64,000 bases of DNA from positions 10,557,623 to 10,621,622 of the forward strand of contig NC_063053.1 of NCBI RefSeq assembly GCF_018812025.1, in the 5' to 3' direction. The stretch comes from Megalobrama amblycephala. Lineage: Eukaryota > Chordata > Actinopteri > Cypriniformes > Xenocyprididae. Shown here piece by piece: positions 10,427 to 23,040 of the stretch (the first letter of the stretch is position 1; every line of letters begins with the position of its first letter). The translations under genes were made by a program, and so were the position numbers. Under the pieces are notes generated by a model. That model did no database searches. It saw only the letters and a list, made by a program, of their open reading frames with translations, and was not told the DNA's origin.

Positions 10427-11935
10427 GTACTTTACGTTCAAAAACACTATTGTACTAACTATAAATAACTATAGTATTTGTTCATGTGAAGAAACTACCC
10501 ATTGCATATTTAATTTCTGAACTGCCACAATAAGTACAGCAACCTTTGTAAAAAAAAAAAAAAAAAAAATTCCAGATTTATGTTCATCTGTTTCTCATAA
10601 AACTAAACATAATTTTAGCTCCATTCATTGGACATTTCACTTGGAAAGTGTTGTGAAATGTCAACACAGGCCTGTTTTACAATGAAAAGTTTGCATGTAT
10701 ACTTCACAAAAAAGGCATTACAGACTAAGCAAGAGAAGTGTTCTTTAAATAAATGGCAAATTTGTGTGAGCTAATGCAAAAACTATTGAAATCATTTGTG
10801 AGTCAAGGTGCTGATGTACTTTGTGTGAAGGTTGCTATTTTGTTTGAGTTTCTTCCTACGTAGGCAGGAGGAATCTCACTAGGATTTGGAAGAGAGCCAG
10901 TAACTGTTGCAAGCCCCAGTGAGCTGCCTCATGGTTTACTTTGTGTGATATCATTTATGACAGTGCACTTACTGAAATTAATACCCTCCTTGGTTTGCTG
11001 TTAGTACGCTGCATATTTTAATTATGTATTTTCATCAATATTTTTCAACATTTATAAGTGCTATCTTGCTTTTTTTTCCCACAGAGCTTGTTGCATTCTG
11101 AGATTGCCATATCTACAAAGGTTATATGCAGCGCTACCTTAGATTTTAGCCAAAACGAGAACTATTGAGAGAACCTTGGGAGCTTGGCTATGATGCCTGA
11201 AAATGCTGTATAACTAGGCAGCGCACTAGGGTTAGGAGCTGTTCAAAAAGGAAAATGTGGTTTTGGGGCTTTGTTTCTTCATTTTTTATGTAATTAAAAT
11301 GTACGTTTTGACATCCTTGTAGTGCAAAACTCAACAGCAGGAGTTTTTTCATCCTTCTGAAGACCAAAATACATCTGTGTCATTTTTTTGACAGAGACAC
11401 AGCGAGTGGTCTGTTTTCATGGCAACAGTCGAGACCAGAATGAAAAACTCAGAGATGTTCTACCGTGACTTGGTGAAGAGAAAAGAAGTGTGTGTGTATT
11501 CATTTACATGCTTAATGCGAATGTGTGTTTATGGAGGCGAGCTCTGAAAAGCAGGTTTAAAACTCTTTCAGGCACAGAGACAGACTTTCTGTCAGATATT
11601 CATTTATACTGTCATGAAAAAAAACATCAAAATAAAAGAAGGGCCTCATTTTTTCCTTTTATTGCTCATCACATTAGCAAAATTTTGTTGGCAAAAAATG
11701 TCTTTTGTATATTGTCAATAGTGTAGCAATGCATGAAGCGCAGCTCACACAGAAGTCACTTTCAAACCAAACAGTGCTACTTTTTTCCTTGCCATAAAAA
11801 AATACTTGCAAAGTGGAAAGATTTCTACTTTAATGCAAAAAGAACAGGTATGTGCCTCAATGGGTTAAAGCCCCCTTTTTGATGATTTATATATAAAAAA
11901 GAGTGAGCCTTTCAGTCAATTAGAGAGCCTATTAG
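10427..11935. other. Non-coding DNA with a poly-A run
   Basis: After a short AT-palindromic stretch (to about 10500) there is a 22-base poly-A tract around 10550. I see no gene, RNA or dispersed repeat in the remainder. Confidence 0.45.
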
Positions 11936-12185
11936 CAGTGTTGCCAAGTTGGGCTTTTGAACACTGTTGCCGCGGGTTGTTTTTCATGTCCGCGGGTTGA
12001 AGCGACCACAAATAACATGATATTTAGCACCTGGAATGCAAATTTGACCTGGGGAACCCCACCAAAAAACACGGATTTTACCACCGGAATGTGTTTTCTA
12101 CCGGGGGACCCCCCCCCCGAAACACAATTGGGCTAGTTTTGAGTAGCAATTGGGTGGGTTTTGTTGTGAAAACTTGGCAACCCTG
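11936..12185. mobile_element. 250-bp hAT-type MITE with intact target duplication
   Basis: The ends are CAGTGTTGCCAAGTT on the left and the inverse of CAGGGTTGCCAAGTT on the right. An exact 8-bp duplication CCTATTAG flanks the element (11928-11935 and 12186-12193). CAG termini with 8-bp duplications are the hallmark of hAT elements. The interior has CCGCGGGTTG words, a run of nine C and no ORF. Confidence 0.9.
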
Positions 12186-12193
12186 CCTATTAG

Positions 12194-13525
12194 GCCACTT
12201 CCAGAACAAAGTTTCTTCATATGTCTGGTTAGAACGTTTCTAGGCTGTCTTCGATTTTCCAGACGTTTCTGTTTACTAAAAGTGCTTACAGCGCAGAGTG
12301 ATGCTGTTGTTGTGAAGAAGGGCCTCATTTTCTCCTTTATTGCTCATACACACTGGCTTTATTTGTCGTATTACTGCAATCCCCCTGAGTGCATTTAACA
12401 AAAATGGCCCAAACTCAACAAATTAGGAACAAACTGTTGCAATTTACTTTCTACTTCTGCCTGAAAGGGTGAGGCTTGCTTTCTCGGAATCAAATTGCCA
12501 GAGTCAGAATAAATGGATCTTTTTTCTTTGTGAGACATATTATTATAAACTTTTTTCTTATTGTAGATCAGTTAAAGCTTATCATTTTGCTATATTTTAT
12601 CTCTATTCTCATCAGGGAAACATATCAATGATATTATGTCAGTCACAGCTTCAATCACATTATACAATATATTTGTACAGATTGAAAGGCAAGTGTTCAA
12701 GAACCTGTATCCCTCTGGATTTATGCTGACATTTTTGCAAATCTTTTGGTAATTAAATACATGCTTTTCAATATATTTGAATGTTTTTCTTTCTTTTAAT
12801 TGCCTTGATGTCAACCAAATCAAAGCCCAAAGAAACTGCAGAGTGCACACACAACATAAACATGTTTGGTTTCTTGTAACGTTTCTTCATCAAATTAATA
12901 TTAAAAACACCACCATCCTCATTAGCTGTACCAGATTTTATATGTTACTTTAGATAAGTTGGATTGCATGTTTTAATGTTTTCAGTTGTGTGCTGTGAGT
13001 GATAAATCTTTAGTTTGCTCATTTGTATTCATTAAAGTCTATAACTACAGGTTGACGGTTGTTTGAGAATGTTCTCCATTTATAATTAGCACAGACAGGA
13101 AGCAAAAATGACAATAAAATATAGGCATGACTCATTTTAACCATGAATTTATTAAACCCTCAAATACATGATTACAGGTCCGAGGATGAATCATCATCAT
13201 TGACGTCAAATGTTCGTAATTGCAGTTTATCCACATTTTTTGGTCCTGCCTCTGTGGTAATGCATGATGAAAATGAAAAAAAAAAAAAGCTTGAAGACCT
13301 CAATGACCTGATCTATGAATTAAAGGCCAGCACATGTGACCTGACCAACTTGAATCGCATGGTGATGATCAAACCGACCTGTACCCATTCTGTTTACTTC
13401 CACCCTAAATAAATAGCTATATGACTTCAGAAGATTCTGAACATAGTTCACAAGTTGTAAGAACTACATTTATAGTGCTGTTACAGTGTTTTCTGGTGTG
13501 TTTGATAGCTGTGGTGGCGTTGTAA
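12194..13525. other. AT-rich non-coding DNA
   Basis: Only short open frames with low-complexity or hydrophobic translations are present. The 89-codon frame near 13143-13412 contains a poly-A-encoded lysine run and has no family signature. I support no gene here. Confidence 0.45.
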
Positions 13526-13600
13526 ATATTCTTCTCTGTGTTCCACAGGAAAAATAACAGCATGCGGGTTTAAAACAACATGAGGGTGAGTAAATAATGA
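13526..13600 (-). repeat. Right-arm fragment of the palindromic MITE
   Basis: CTGTGTTCCACAGGAAAAA followed by CAACATGAGGGTGAGTAAATAA matches the right arm of the element intact at 42951-43218. Confidence 0.5.
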
Positions 13601-14650
13601 CACAAATTCCAATGATAACCAAGCTTTAAGGGAAATGCTCACAGCTTATTATGAGCCGAAGGAGAAAACTCCTTCCCTTCCTCCTGTTTGTCATCACATT
13701 CCCCTCTTTAACAAACAACCTCCGTCTCTCTGGAGACGTTCTATCCATTCTGCTGTTATTTTGCGCGCTCACTCTCTCTGTGCCAGGCAGGAGCCCCTTG
13801 GCATGCGAAATAAAGAATTATACGAGTGGTCTGCCATTCGCTGCACATCATTCAAAATTCAAAAGTTCTGTCTGAGTTTTATTAGCCCGGGTAGCAGGAA
13901 CGTGCTCATAACGTGACAGCATTATACTGAGCAATGCTCCAATAGAATTATGCCAAATGCAAATTGCATCAGAGGTGTTAGAATGTCATTTTTATTGCAC
14001 TAGGATCTCTGCGGATGACACTGAAAATTCATTACGCCGAAATACCAATATTATATTTTTGGAAGGGAAGAAAGGCGTACTAAGCAGACATTTCTACGCT
14101 AGAGTGATGGTCCCCCTGTGTAATGGGCTTTACAGAAGGAAAGCCAAAGGCAGGGATATAATGTGGTTTTAGAAGCAGTCTGGATCACATACCTGGACAG
14201 GAAGGATGTAATAACGTTCCAGACGATTTCACATGCAGTGAGAGAAACACAGAGATGTGTGTGTGAGAAAGCTGTTGCTGCTTATTTGGATTTCTCTATT
14301 ATACATTGAGAGAGGTAATTAGAAATGATTAAATGGCTCGTGATAATTGTCTGGAGAGAGCTTGTGGGATTGAGAGCTTTTGAATCGGAGAACTCGAGGA
14401 CCGATTGTGTTGTCTCATGAAAGTGAATGGTCTTGTGCTAATAATGTGCTATAATTCCACGTGAAGTCTCTCTAATGGAAACCGTGTAGGTGTAATTGAA
14501 GTTATAGTTATTGTATCTCCGTTTCATAATCTACAGTAGCAAGGAGACTGTAAAATGGCATTGGGTGGATTAGATATAATTCCCTCTTTTCTTATATGTA
14601 ATGGTAAACTTAAATGAGTGAAATGGTAGTATTTTGCTAACTGTAGACCA
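13601..14650. other. Non-coding DNA, possible conserved element near 14270-14520
   Basis: No gene is supported. Sequence around 14300-14360 (GGTAATTAGAAATGATTAAATG in part) and 14440-14460 is rich in TAATTA/ATTAAA homeodomain-like words and lacks repeat features. A regulatory role is only a guess. Confidence 0.3.
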
Positions 14651-14654
14651 CTGT

Positions 14655-14700
14655 AAAAGATCTATCTATCTGTCTGTCTGTCTGTCTGTCTGTCAGTCAG
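14655..14700 (+). repeat. TCTA/TCTG microsatellite
   Basis: Imperfect tetranucleotide run: TCTATCTATC followed by about six TCTG units. Confidence 0.85.
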
Positions 14701-14924
14701 ACGTTCTATCATTCTCTACGTAAACCGTCAAAAGATTCAGAGCTTTTAAAACTTTTTGTCAAGCCAACATTTAAAGTTTTTCCAACCATGCTTTCTAGTT
14801 AAAAATGACAACTTTATCAAACTCAGTTGGAAGAATGAGGAATTTAATTGGAATTCAAAATGCATTCTCAACTCAGATATGTACAAAAAAACGAAAAAAA
14901 AAAAAATACACTGATGCTTGATAA

Positions 14925-14995
14925 AATGTTTGGAATGACATGAGGGTTTGTAAACTATTATACAATTTTTATTTTTGGGTGAACAACCCATTCAA
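14925..14995 (-). repeat. Right-arm fragment of the palindromic MITE
   Basis: TTTGGAATGACATGAGGGTT followed by TTTTTGGGTGAACAACCC matches the terminal arm of the 42951-43218 family. Confidence 0.5.
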
Positions 14996-15060
14996 CATGT
15001 CAGCCAGAGAGACTCCTTCAAATAGATGGTTCTTGGCCAGATTAAGCTACAGTTATTAGG

Positions 15061-15091
15061 TAATTTTTTTTTTTTTTTTTTTTTTTTTTTT
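15061..15091 (+). repeat. Poly-T tract
   Basis: A run of about 29 T bases, possibly a remnant of a minus-strand retroposon tail; no retroposon body is recognised beside it. Confidence 0.85.
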
Positions 15092-16370
15092 CAATTTAAT
15101 TAAATAAAATTAACTATTTAAAAGATTAAAAGAGATTTAAGGGAATAACAAAAAAGTTGTTTGTATATCTAATATGTCAAAAATGCAAAATGTTTCTTGT
15201 CTCATCACATTCAGTTATGAATTACATTAATCATATCATATTAATGAAATAATAGCATGTTTTCAATTCAAAATGGCAAAATTTCATAAAAATGTTGAGT
15301 AGTTTGCATCACTGGATATGACTATCGGTCACTGAATATTTCAATTATAAAACAGTCCTCAAATATGAAATGTTTAGCTACTTACTCACTACGTAGCCTA
15401 CTCTTTCACTGCTAAAACAAAAGCGTCACATTGGAATTTGCACACGTCTTCTGTGAACAGTAAGCCCCGCCTTCTTTCATTTTATTGGCCAGCTCACTCA
15501 TTCTGACAGTGATAGATTGCTGAGGCAAAGCAGCCTAAAAATGTAACTTTTAAAACCTTTTTTGTCATCCTAACGACAAACAGAGCAGTGCATAATGGAG
15601 TACAATCTGTCCATTTCTAATGGGAGTACTTGTCCCCCTCAATGACTGTGGTGGTTACGGCCCTGCTAGTAAGCACCCTTAGAGTTTGTGCAATTTTATG
15701 CATTACTCTGCCAGTCAGTGCCACCGCTGAGGGCAAACAACAAAAGGAATCACCACATAGAGAGCTTTTCTTCCACTGGTTTCTATTAGGATGTGTCAGC
15801 TGTAAGTACTATTTAAATTCATAGTCATTTGAGACGCGGGGTGTCAGAAAGAGAAAGAGAGCAAGAGAGGGTTTCCTGACACCTCATGATTCAGCCCCAC
15901 TAGGGTGCCCTCGTGTTTGAAAAGATATTTGGCCTGGAGGTAGAAAAGTGAAAGGTGACCTCACTCTCTCTCAGGTAATTAACCGCCACAGGGTGTCACG
16001 TCGCTTCACGCTATGGCATAGCGCTGAAACAGCACAAGACGCGATGAATGACAGTTAATATCTGCACACTGTTTAGCATTACTGAAAACTACGACAGCAG
16101 CAGAGAGTGTCTGCCAGTCTGTCTGATTCAAGTCACCCCACAGCTGCCACCTCCTTTAGACCGGCTTCTCCTGTCACCATGTCTCATCTTATCTCATGTC
16201 TTGGTGTCAGACATGTGTGGACACATCAGATCATCTTACAATGTCACTATTTTTCTCTTTGTTTTCTACTTCCAGGGAAGGACTGGTTATAAGGACCAAT
16301 TGAACTCTGTCCAGGGGGCCAGTCATGGCCTGGCTATTGTAACCAAATTAAAGAAAAAGTGAATATTTAT
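15092..16370. other. Non-coding DNA
   Basis: I recognise no gene. Short frames at 15630-15824 and 16048-16362 have no domain or convincing splice context. Confidence 0.4.
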
Positions 16371-16690
16371 GAAACAGAAGGCATGAAACAGAAGTTGTGA
16401 TAGTCTTTTCTTCCCTATTGTGTGTATATCCGAGTGAAATAGCTTCTCGAACAAGAAAAATTGTAGGGCGGGATTTGGTTTTGACCATGGGAATTGATTG
16501 GATGGTTGTGGTTTGCTATTGGTGGATCTCATGTGATTGACAGTTTGTCCCGCCCTCATGCCAGTAAACACATCATCAGAGAAAAGAGATGTCGCTGCAA
16601 GAGGGAGGGCAAGTTCTTTTGATTTAAGATTACGAGGGCAAGCAAATTTAAAAGAAATAATGTTGTACACAGATAAATCATTTATAATAA
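16371..16690. repeat. Probable interspersed repeat, unknown class
   Basis: The block with GGGCGGGATTTGGTTTTGAC, ATTGACAGTTTGTCCCGCCC and CATGCCAGTAAACACATCAT looks like a cyprinid dispersed repeat that I recall seeing. I see no second copy in the window and no clear terminal repeats. Confidence 0.3.
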
Positions 16691-17942
16691 ATACTGTAAG
16701 CTATATTATATTATAGTCAAGTATTAAATGTTGGATATATAGTACATCCTACTTTACCTGCATAAATATATACTATATAGAAAATAGCTATAGCTTTAAT
16801 CTGCTAAATGCGACTGTAAGGCATGAAGATATTGATATTATAAACAATAATGTCATGATTTTCTGTATTGCACTATATAAATACATTTGACTTAAGTATG
16901 GAAAATGTCATTTTTACATTTTTCATTCAGTTTAACTTGGCATTCTCACAATTTTTTGCTGTCTCACTAACCTCCTGCAGTTTCATCATAAACCTCTAGG
17001 GGTTTGCACACCCTGGTTGGGAAACCCTAAACTAGATAACAGAGCATGCAATAGTCTGTATCATTCCAGCAGTCTTTAGTCCCAGTCTTTTCCTCTTCTC
17101 ATCTACTTCTTAATCAAGTCATGCCTTTTGGACAGAAGATTTCAGGCCCTGTCCCACATGTACTGGCGACTACAGTCACTCTATCTCTGCAAATGCCTGA
17201 CACGAAAGGACAAACTGCCAACCGGTTCCTGTCATCTTCATTGCCCTGTTCTTCACTGGTCCCCTTTGAGCCTCGGTTGAGGAGTGTATCTGTCACAGAA
17301 ACGGCTATCTTCTCAGACCAATTATTTGATTAGGCCGGGTTCTCGCTCCAGTGGTTTAGCCAGCTAATGAGCAGCCAGGACTAGAGAGGGCTAAGCCCCC
17401 TAATAAAAGAGGATTTACATCAAAAAAAGATCCCAACACCCTCTCACTTTATGGTTTTATTTGTTATTTTAATGAAGAAGGGGGCAGATTTAAGTCCAAT
17501 AGTTTAACCCTTTACTGACCACAAGAACCTCAGCTGTTGAGTTTCTAAGAAAACTGATTGGTTTTAGTCAAGAAACAGATTTTGGTGTTTGGTGGTTCGT
17601 TCTGGTATAAAAGTACACCAGCACAGCCAGCATCTAAATATAAAGGTCATGGCAACTCTTGGAGTGTTTGGCATGGCAATGAGTATGACAATGTTGATAT
17701 GTTTGATCTTGGCGGAATAGATCTGCTATGCAGCTGCTGCTTTTATTGCTGCTGCTGCTGTAGGTTATTTGCTGCAGATCAAGTACGTGACTTGCTACTG
17801 CCAATACATACATGACATGCTGCTGTGAGCAAGTAAGACATGCTGCTGCTGTACAATATATAGCGTACATGAATTGCCTGTAGCAAATCTGTACAGGTGG
17901 AGCTGGGGAAGGTGGAGGGTTTCTGAAGTGCGCTGCACTGCT
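16691..17942. other. Non-coding DNA with a TGC-rich patch
   Basis: A short imperfect GCTGCT run lies near 17728-17765. The more GC-balanced stretch 17100-17400 has no splice-flanked frame. No gene is supported. Confidence 0.4.
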
Positions 17943-18105
17943 AAGGCAATTTTTTTTTTTAATTTATTTTATTTAACCAGGAAAGACTCACTGAGATTAA
18001 AAATCTCTTTCACAGGAGTGACCTGGCCAAAATGAGCAGCAAAACAATGAATTTCGACACAGATTTACACCATACACACACAGTTAAAAACAATTACATT
18101 TCATT
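17943..18105 (-). mobile_element. Truncated LINE 3' end, antisense
   Basis: On the minus strand this reads ...TTTTGGCCAGGTCACTCCTG... then ...GGTTAAATAAA and a poly-A-like tail. The same words close the LINE at 33120-33203 (CTTGGCCAGGTCACTTCTGT, then TTAAATAAAGG). It is therefore a 5'-truncated copy of the same or a close family, carrying only 3' UTR. Confidence 0.75.
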
Positions 18106-18344
18106 GAATCATCTTCCATTTGCCGAATGACTACTTTAAATTGATCCAAAGACAGCAAATTGTTTAAGTTCAATGCTACCAATGTATTTTGAAGGTTGAG
18201 CACGCAAGCTCATTGGCTACTGATACAACAGGAATCAGTAATCAGCTATGCCCTATAGATAATGATGTGTTTACAAGCAGGTTGCATTAACCTATTCCTA
18301 TTAACCTATTAACCTATTAACCTAACCTATTGGTTTCATGACAG

Positions 18345-18349
18345 AACTT

Positions 18350-18388
<39 letters not shown>
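18345..18388 (+). repeat. TA microsatellite
   Basis: An uninterrupted TA run, preceded at 18290-18330 by about four imperfect ATTAACCT units. Confidence 0.9.
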
Positions 18389-18389
<1 letters not shown>

Positions 18390-19655
18390 TATGAGAAATA
18401 GTGATAGTGATGCTTGTTTTAGCTTTTTTATTCACAAAATAAGAACGTCTCTCGGCTCTGCAAATCTTCTGTCATTGTAATAATAGTCATAATGTATGAG
18501 TCATTTTAACATACCTTTTGCATTCATGCATCAAACGTACCTTACAATCTGCACAAATACAATTAAACCAATTATTAACAGTGCAATGGAAATCAAATCA
18601 AATCCTGAAGATGACAATTAAACAGGAACATTTTATCACATTTTTTGGTGTCATTCAGTGTAGGGGAACTCATTTATAATACATTGGAAAATGTACATGT
18701 GTCTTTTCTTAAAAATAAGCCTAATGCATGTAGAAAGGAGGAATAGTTGCTCTGAAAAGAATGACAGTAAAGCTGACACGCATCATCCAACAAAAATGCA
18801 AAAAATAATTACTGTCTTCAAATTATTTTCCCTTAAAACTGCCACTGTCCACCATTGTTTGGACAAACAGATACTCCCGCCCCAAACTAATGCAACTTGT
18901 TGAGTCAGTGTAAAGATACTCTGAGTTTTGAGTGGTTAATAATACGCAAAAGTGACGCAACTGTGCATTCACCCCTCAGACCTTGCAGAATATCCCCATC
19001 CTGTTGAAGCATCACCCAAGTTCTGCATGTATTGTCAGGTTCTGCTGTTGTGCTTGTTTTAACCTTACCTCTAAATGTCAGAGGATGAAATTCAGCCTCT
19101 TAATGACATCTTGCCCTTTGCAGACTCTGTGTGCCAGGCGTGAACAGTTGGACAAGTCGACATCCGCTGCAGAGGAGGTAGATGCATGGTCTCTGAGACT
19201 CTCATTATTTTGGGTGTTTCCTCATGCTGTGGTTGATATCAGTGTCTATTTCACTGCATGACTGTCTCACTGTTTGCAAATTTACCCCGTAATGATTTAT
19301 TTGTTTTCCTATATTTAAATCACATCATGAAACAGTGAGTGGGTAAAGTTACAGTGATAATATGATGACAGTGATTATAACATGGGAGTCAATGTTCTTT
19401 TGTGATGCCAATAATATTACCCATTTCATTGTTAACCATTATGAGCAATTACATTTTCAGTTTCAATTTACTTTATTGGTGTTTATTTTTACATGAAGTA
19501 TTCCCAATACACAAACGTGACAGAAAAATAAGCTGCTATGTTAGGTACTCCTGTTCAACTGCCTGTTGATGCAAATCTTTTTTACAGTCTATGATGCAAA
19601 TATAATCAGCCAATCACATGGCAACTACTCAATGCATTTAGGGATGTAGACATGA
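18389..19655. other. Non-coding DNA
   Basis: No gene, RNA or recognisable repeat. Short frames only. Confidence 0.4.
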
Positions 19656-20081
19656 CCAAGAGCCCGTCCACACGGAGACGTGTTTAGTTGTAAAAATGTT
19701 GTATTGTATCGGCATTTCATCCAGACGGATCCGGCATTTTGGGAGCCTGAAACCGTTATTTTTGGAAACCTGATCCCACAGTGGATAAATCTGAAAACTA
19801 CACCCATGTGTTTTCGTGTGTACAGCCAATCCGTATATTTTGTGAAACGATGATGTCATTGCAAGGTTTATGCACATGCTCCAAGTCTTCTCCATTTTTA
19901 GTGTATCTCTGTGGCAGAATTACAGCGCCACATACTGGTCTGGCATGTATACTACATTGTTGAGTAGATTTCAGTGGTTTCCTGTGTACGCAGGTTTTTC
20001 TTTAGATGACGCTGTGTTTACGGTTGAATGACGAAAAAAAAAAAGATCGGATAAGGAAAGCTCTGGCGTGGATGTGGCCCA
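19656..20081. mobile_element. Probable hAT-like non-autonomous element
   Basis: The left end GAGCCCGTCCACACGGAGACG and the right end near 20062-20081 (GGCGTGGATGTGGCCC) are roughly inverted copies. A clean 8-bp duplication is not visible, because the Tc1-like sequence starts immediately on the right. No transposase is encoded. Confidence 0.45.
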
Positions 20082-21118
20082 AGACGATCTGTTGAAGTTC
20101 AAACTGAGCATCAGAATGGGGAAGAAAGGTGATTTCAGTGACTTTGTACGTAGCATGGTTGTTGGTGCCAGACGGGCTGGTCTGAGTCAGAAACTGCTGA
20201 TATACTGGAGTTTTCACTCACAACCATCGCTAGGGTTTACAGAGAATGGTCTGAAAAAGAGAAAATATCCAGTGAGCAGCAGTTCTGAGGCTGAAAATGT
20301 CTGGTTGATGCCAGAGGTCAGAGGAGAATGGTCAGACTGGTTCAAGCTGATAGAAAGGCAAATCAAAACCGAGGTCTGCAGAAGAGCATCTCTGAACACG
20401 TCCAACCTTGAAGCAGACGAGCTACAGCAGCAGAAGATACACCTGTGCCACTCCTTTCGGATAAGAACACGAAACTGAGGCTACAATTTACATGGGCTCA
20501 CCAAAATAGAAGATCAGAAGAAAAACGTTGCCTGGTCTAATGAGTCTCGATTTCTGCTGCGACGTTCAGATGGTAGGGTTAGAATTTGGCATAAACAACA
20601 TGAAAGCATGGATCCGTCCTGCCTTGTATCAATGGTTCAGGCTGCTGGTGGTGTAATGGTGTGGGGGATCTTTTCTTGGGTCACATTGGGGCCCTTTATA
20701 CCAATTTAGCATTGTTCAAATGCCACAGCCTATTGTTAGTGACCATGTCCATCCCTTTATGATCACAGCGCTCTTATCTTCTGATGGCTACTTCCAGCAG
20801 AATAACACGCCATTTCACAAATCATCTCAACTGTTTTCTTGGACATGACAGTGAGTTCACTATGCTCAAATGGCCTCCACAGTCACCAGATCTCAATCCA
20901 ATCAAGCACCTTTGGGATGTTGTGACATGAGAGATTCGCATTATGAATGTGCAGCTGACAAATCTGCAACAACTGCGTGATGCTATCATGTCAATATGGA
21001 CCAAAATCTCTTAGGAATGCTTCTAGCACCTTTGAATCTATGCCATGAAGAAACAAGGCAGTTATGAAGGCAAAAGGGGGTCCAACCTGCTACTAGCAAG
21101 GTGTACCTAATAGATCTG
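20082..21118 (+). pseudogene. Tc1-like transposase pseudogene
   Basis: Homology to Tc1/mariner transposase runs from an ATG at 20115 (MGKKGDFSDFVRSMVVGARR) through the paired-type DNA-binding region, then frameshifts, to the catalytic core and the C-terminal stretch that ends KGGPTCY-like near 21085. The core shows W-S-N-E-S where the family has Asp (codon 20539-20541), QQNN where it has Asp (20801-20803), and NPIKHLW where it has Glu (20904-20906). All three metal-binding acids are therefore lost and the protein could not cut DNA. Frame breaks and internal indels near 20195 and 20470 add to this. The 3' side retains GCAAGGTGTACCTAATA, typical of the family's terminus; the 5' terminal repeat is missing. 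Confidence 0.9.
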
Positions 21119-22576
21119 GTGTCTTCATGAATGTCAGCAGTTATCTCTGTAAGTCAGCTTTGACAAAAATATTACAAGCATTTGAGCTCTTCCTCTCAGT
21201 GAATGTCCATGTTTGTGCGTGTGTATAGATTATTGTGATCCATCTCTTTATTATTTAGAGCTGAAAAACATTTGATCACAAATCACCCTGAGGGAGATGC
21301 AGGCACTTCACAAGCTCACTGAGTGACAGCTGCGGAGCAGTTTCCTGAGCGGTGTAACAGGAAGTGTGGTGCTAGAGTGGCATTGAACCTGTCATTTATA
21401 TGTCACAAGGAATCTGGTTACCTGCACAGGTTTAATATTTAGCTGAGCTATACTCATTGCATATTTAAATTAGGGCTGTCAGTTCTGAAAGTCCAGCTTT
21501 TTATGCAGTATTTTTTTCAAATTAAGTGGCTTTTTCAGTTGACAGGAATGTCAGGAATACCAGGAATGTTTTTGAACAGGGCATGCATTCACAACGTTGC
21601 ACTTTATCTGGCATATTGGGCCGCGGATGATGTGAGTGTGATTTCATAATTTTGATGACTTTCCTATTGTTCTGAAATGTGGAAAACTGTCATAATAAAG
21701 ACCAGGCGTAGGTGTTTTCCTGACTGGCAGTAAATAAAAAGGAGGAGGTTGCTATTGAACTGAAGAGAGTTTATTCTAAGCTTCGCAGCACTGAGAGAGG
21801 GGTGGTGACTATCATAGAGCTTGTCAATAAGAATGCAGATGAATAAAACCAAGAAGCAATGAATATGGAAAGAAAGAACAAACAGCCAAATAAACAATTT
21901 CTATATGCGCATGAGGGACGTTCACATATTAAAGATTCTTATCTGACTTTCATTTGGTTTTTACCCCTCACAGTGCAGACTGCCAGTCTGAGAGCTGAAG
22001 AATTCATTCATCTATATTGCAATCAAAGTCACAGCATTGCGAACGCTGTCATTGACCTGAAAAGATTGTGACAATATAGAAATGAATGAAGTATTGCAAC
22101 AAAGATGATTGCACAATTTCTCTATTACTCTAATAAATGACAATTTAAACAGTTTTGTTTCAGACACCAGTACTTTATATGAAGAGTAAAGGTACATTAT
22201 GATTTTTTTAAAGTAAACAATGAAATCAATAATAAACATTTAACATTTAAATTTTTGTTATCATTTAACAAAATATATTAATACTTTTAGCACAAGTGAA
22301 ACATAGTGGTGAATTTTAAATAATTTTAGTACATTGGTTTGAGCAGGTGTCATTTTGTCTTGTTTTATGGTGCGTCACTAGTCTTTACATTAAAAACTGT
22401 CAGTTTGTTTCTTTTTTTTCACTTTCAGTAATAAACAAAACCTGTTTGCTTAGGAATATGCTTTAATTGGTGATCAATTTATATTTTATAACATCATCCT
22501 CTAGGAAGTGACATCATTATGTGGTGGGAAACAACTGCACAAATATGAATGTTTCTCAAAATGTTTTTAGAAGGAC
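21119..22576. other. AT-rich non-coding DNA
   Basis: No gene or repeat is recognised. Short hydrophobic minus-strand frames near 21664-21897 and 22012-22239 lack splice or family support. Confidence 0.4.
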
Positions 22577-22818
22577 CGGGCAGTCATGGCCTAATGGTTA
22601 GAAAGTCAGACTGCTAACTCCAAAGTTGCAGGTTCAGTTCTCAATACCGGCAGGAAATGACTGAAGTGCCCTTGAGCAAGGCACCTAATCCCCAGCGCTC
22701 CCTGGGTGCCACAGCAAAAATGGCTTCCCATTGCTCCAGGTGTGTGTTTTCACTACTCACTGCCCCTACTGTGTGTGCGCTAACTTGGATGGGATACCAT
22801 ACTTAGTCTTCATGTCAA
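22577..22818 (+). mobile_element. tRNA-derived SINE (HE1/V-SINE-like)
   Basis: The head resembles a tRNA with an A-box-like block (TGGCCTAATGGTTAGAAAGT) and a B-box (GGTTCAGTTCTC). The body holds the conserved words CCCTTGAGCAAGGCACC, GCACCCGGG-like CTCCCTGGGTGCC and GGCTTCCCATTGCTCC. The same family occurs full length and antisense at 36602-36946. This copy lacks the segment between CGGCAGGAAATG and ACTGAAGTGCCC and has a truncated tail (ACCATACTTAG). Confidence 0.85.
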
Positions 22819-23040
22819 GTAGGTACTTATTTTGCGAGTGCTAAAAAAAGTATTTTCTATATAGTTTGAATGTGTGTAGTATGAATGTAATCCGGATGTA
22901 CTACATTCGCCATGTTGTCATTATCATGTGACCTACCAGCTTCAGTTGTGTTGCTTCATTGCTGTTCACAAATTCTCTCCGGTGGCCTCACAGTAAAGTA
23001 AAGTGTCCATCATATGCACACTTCAGAATCTCGATGGAAT
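22819..23040 (+). repeat. Interspersed repeat, family copy B
   Basis: Related to 5245-5480 over TAAAAAAAGTATTTTCTATA, GTGTAGTATGAATGTAATCC and AGTAAAGTGTCCATC. It directly follows the SINE, so one of them probably inserted next to or into the other. Confidence 0.55.

Noticed and set aside
13143..13412. 89-codon plus-strand frame with lysine run
   Set aside because: The lysines come from a poly-A tract, and no family or splice site supports it.
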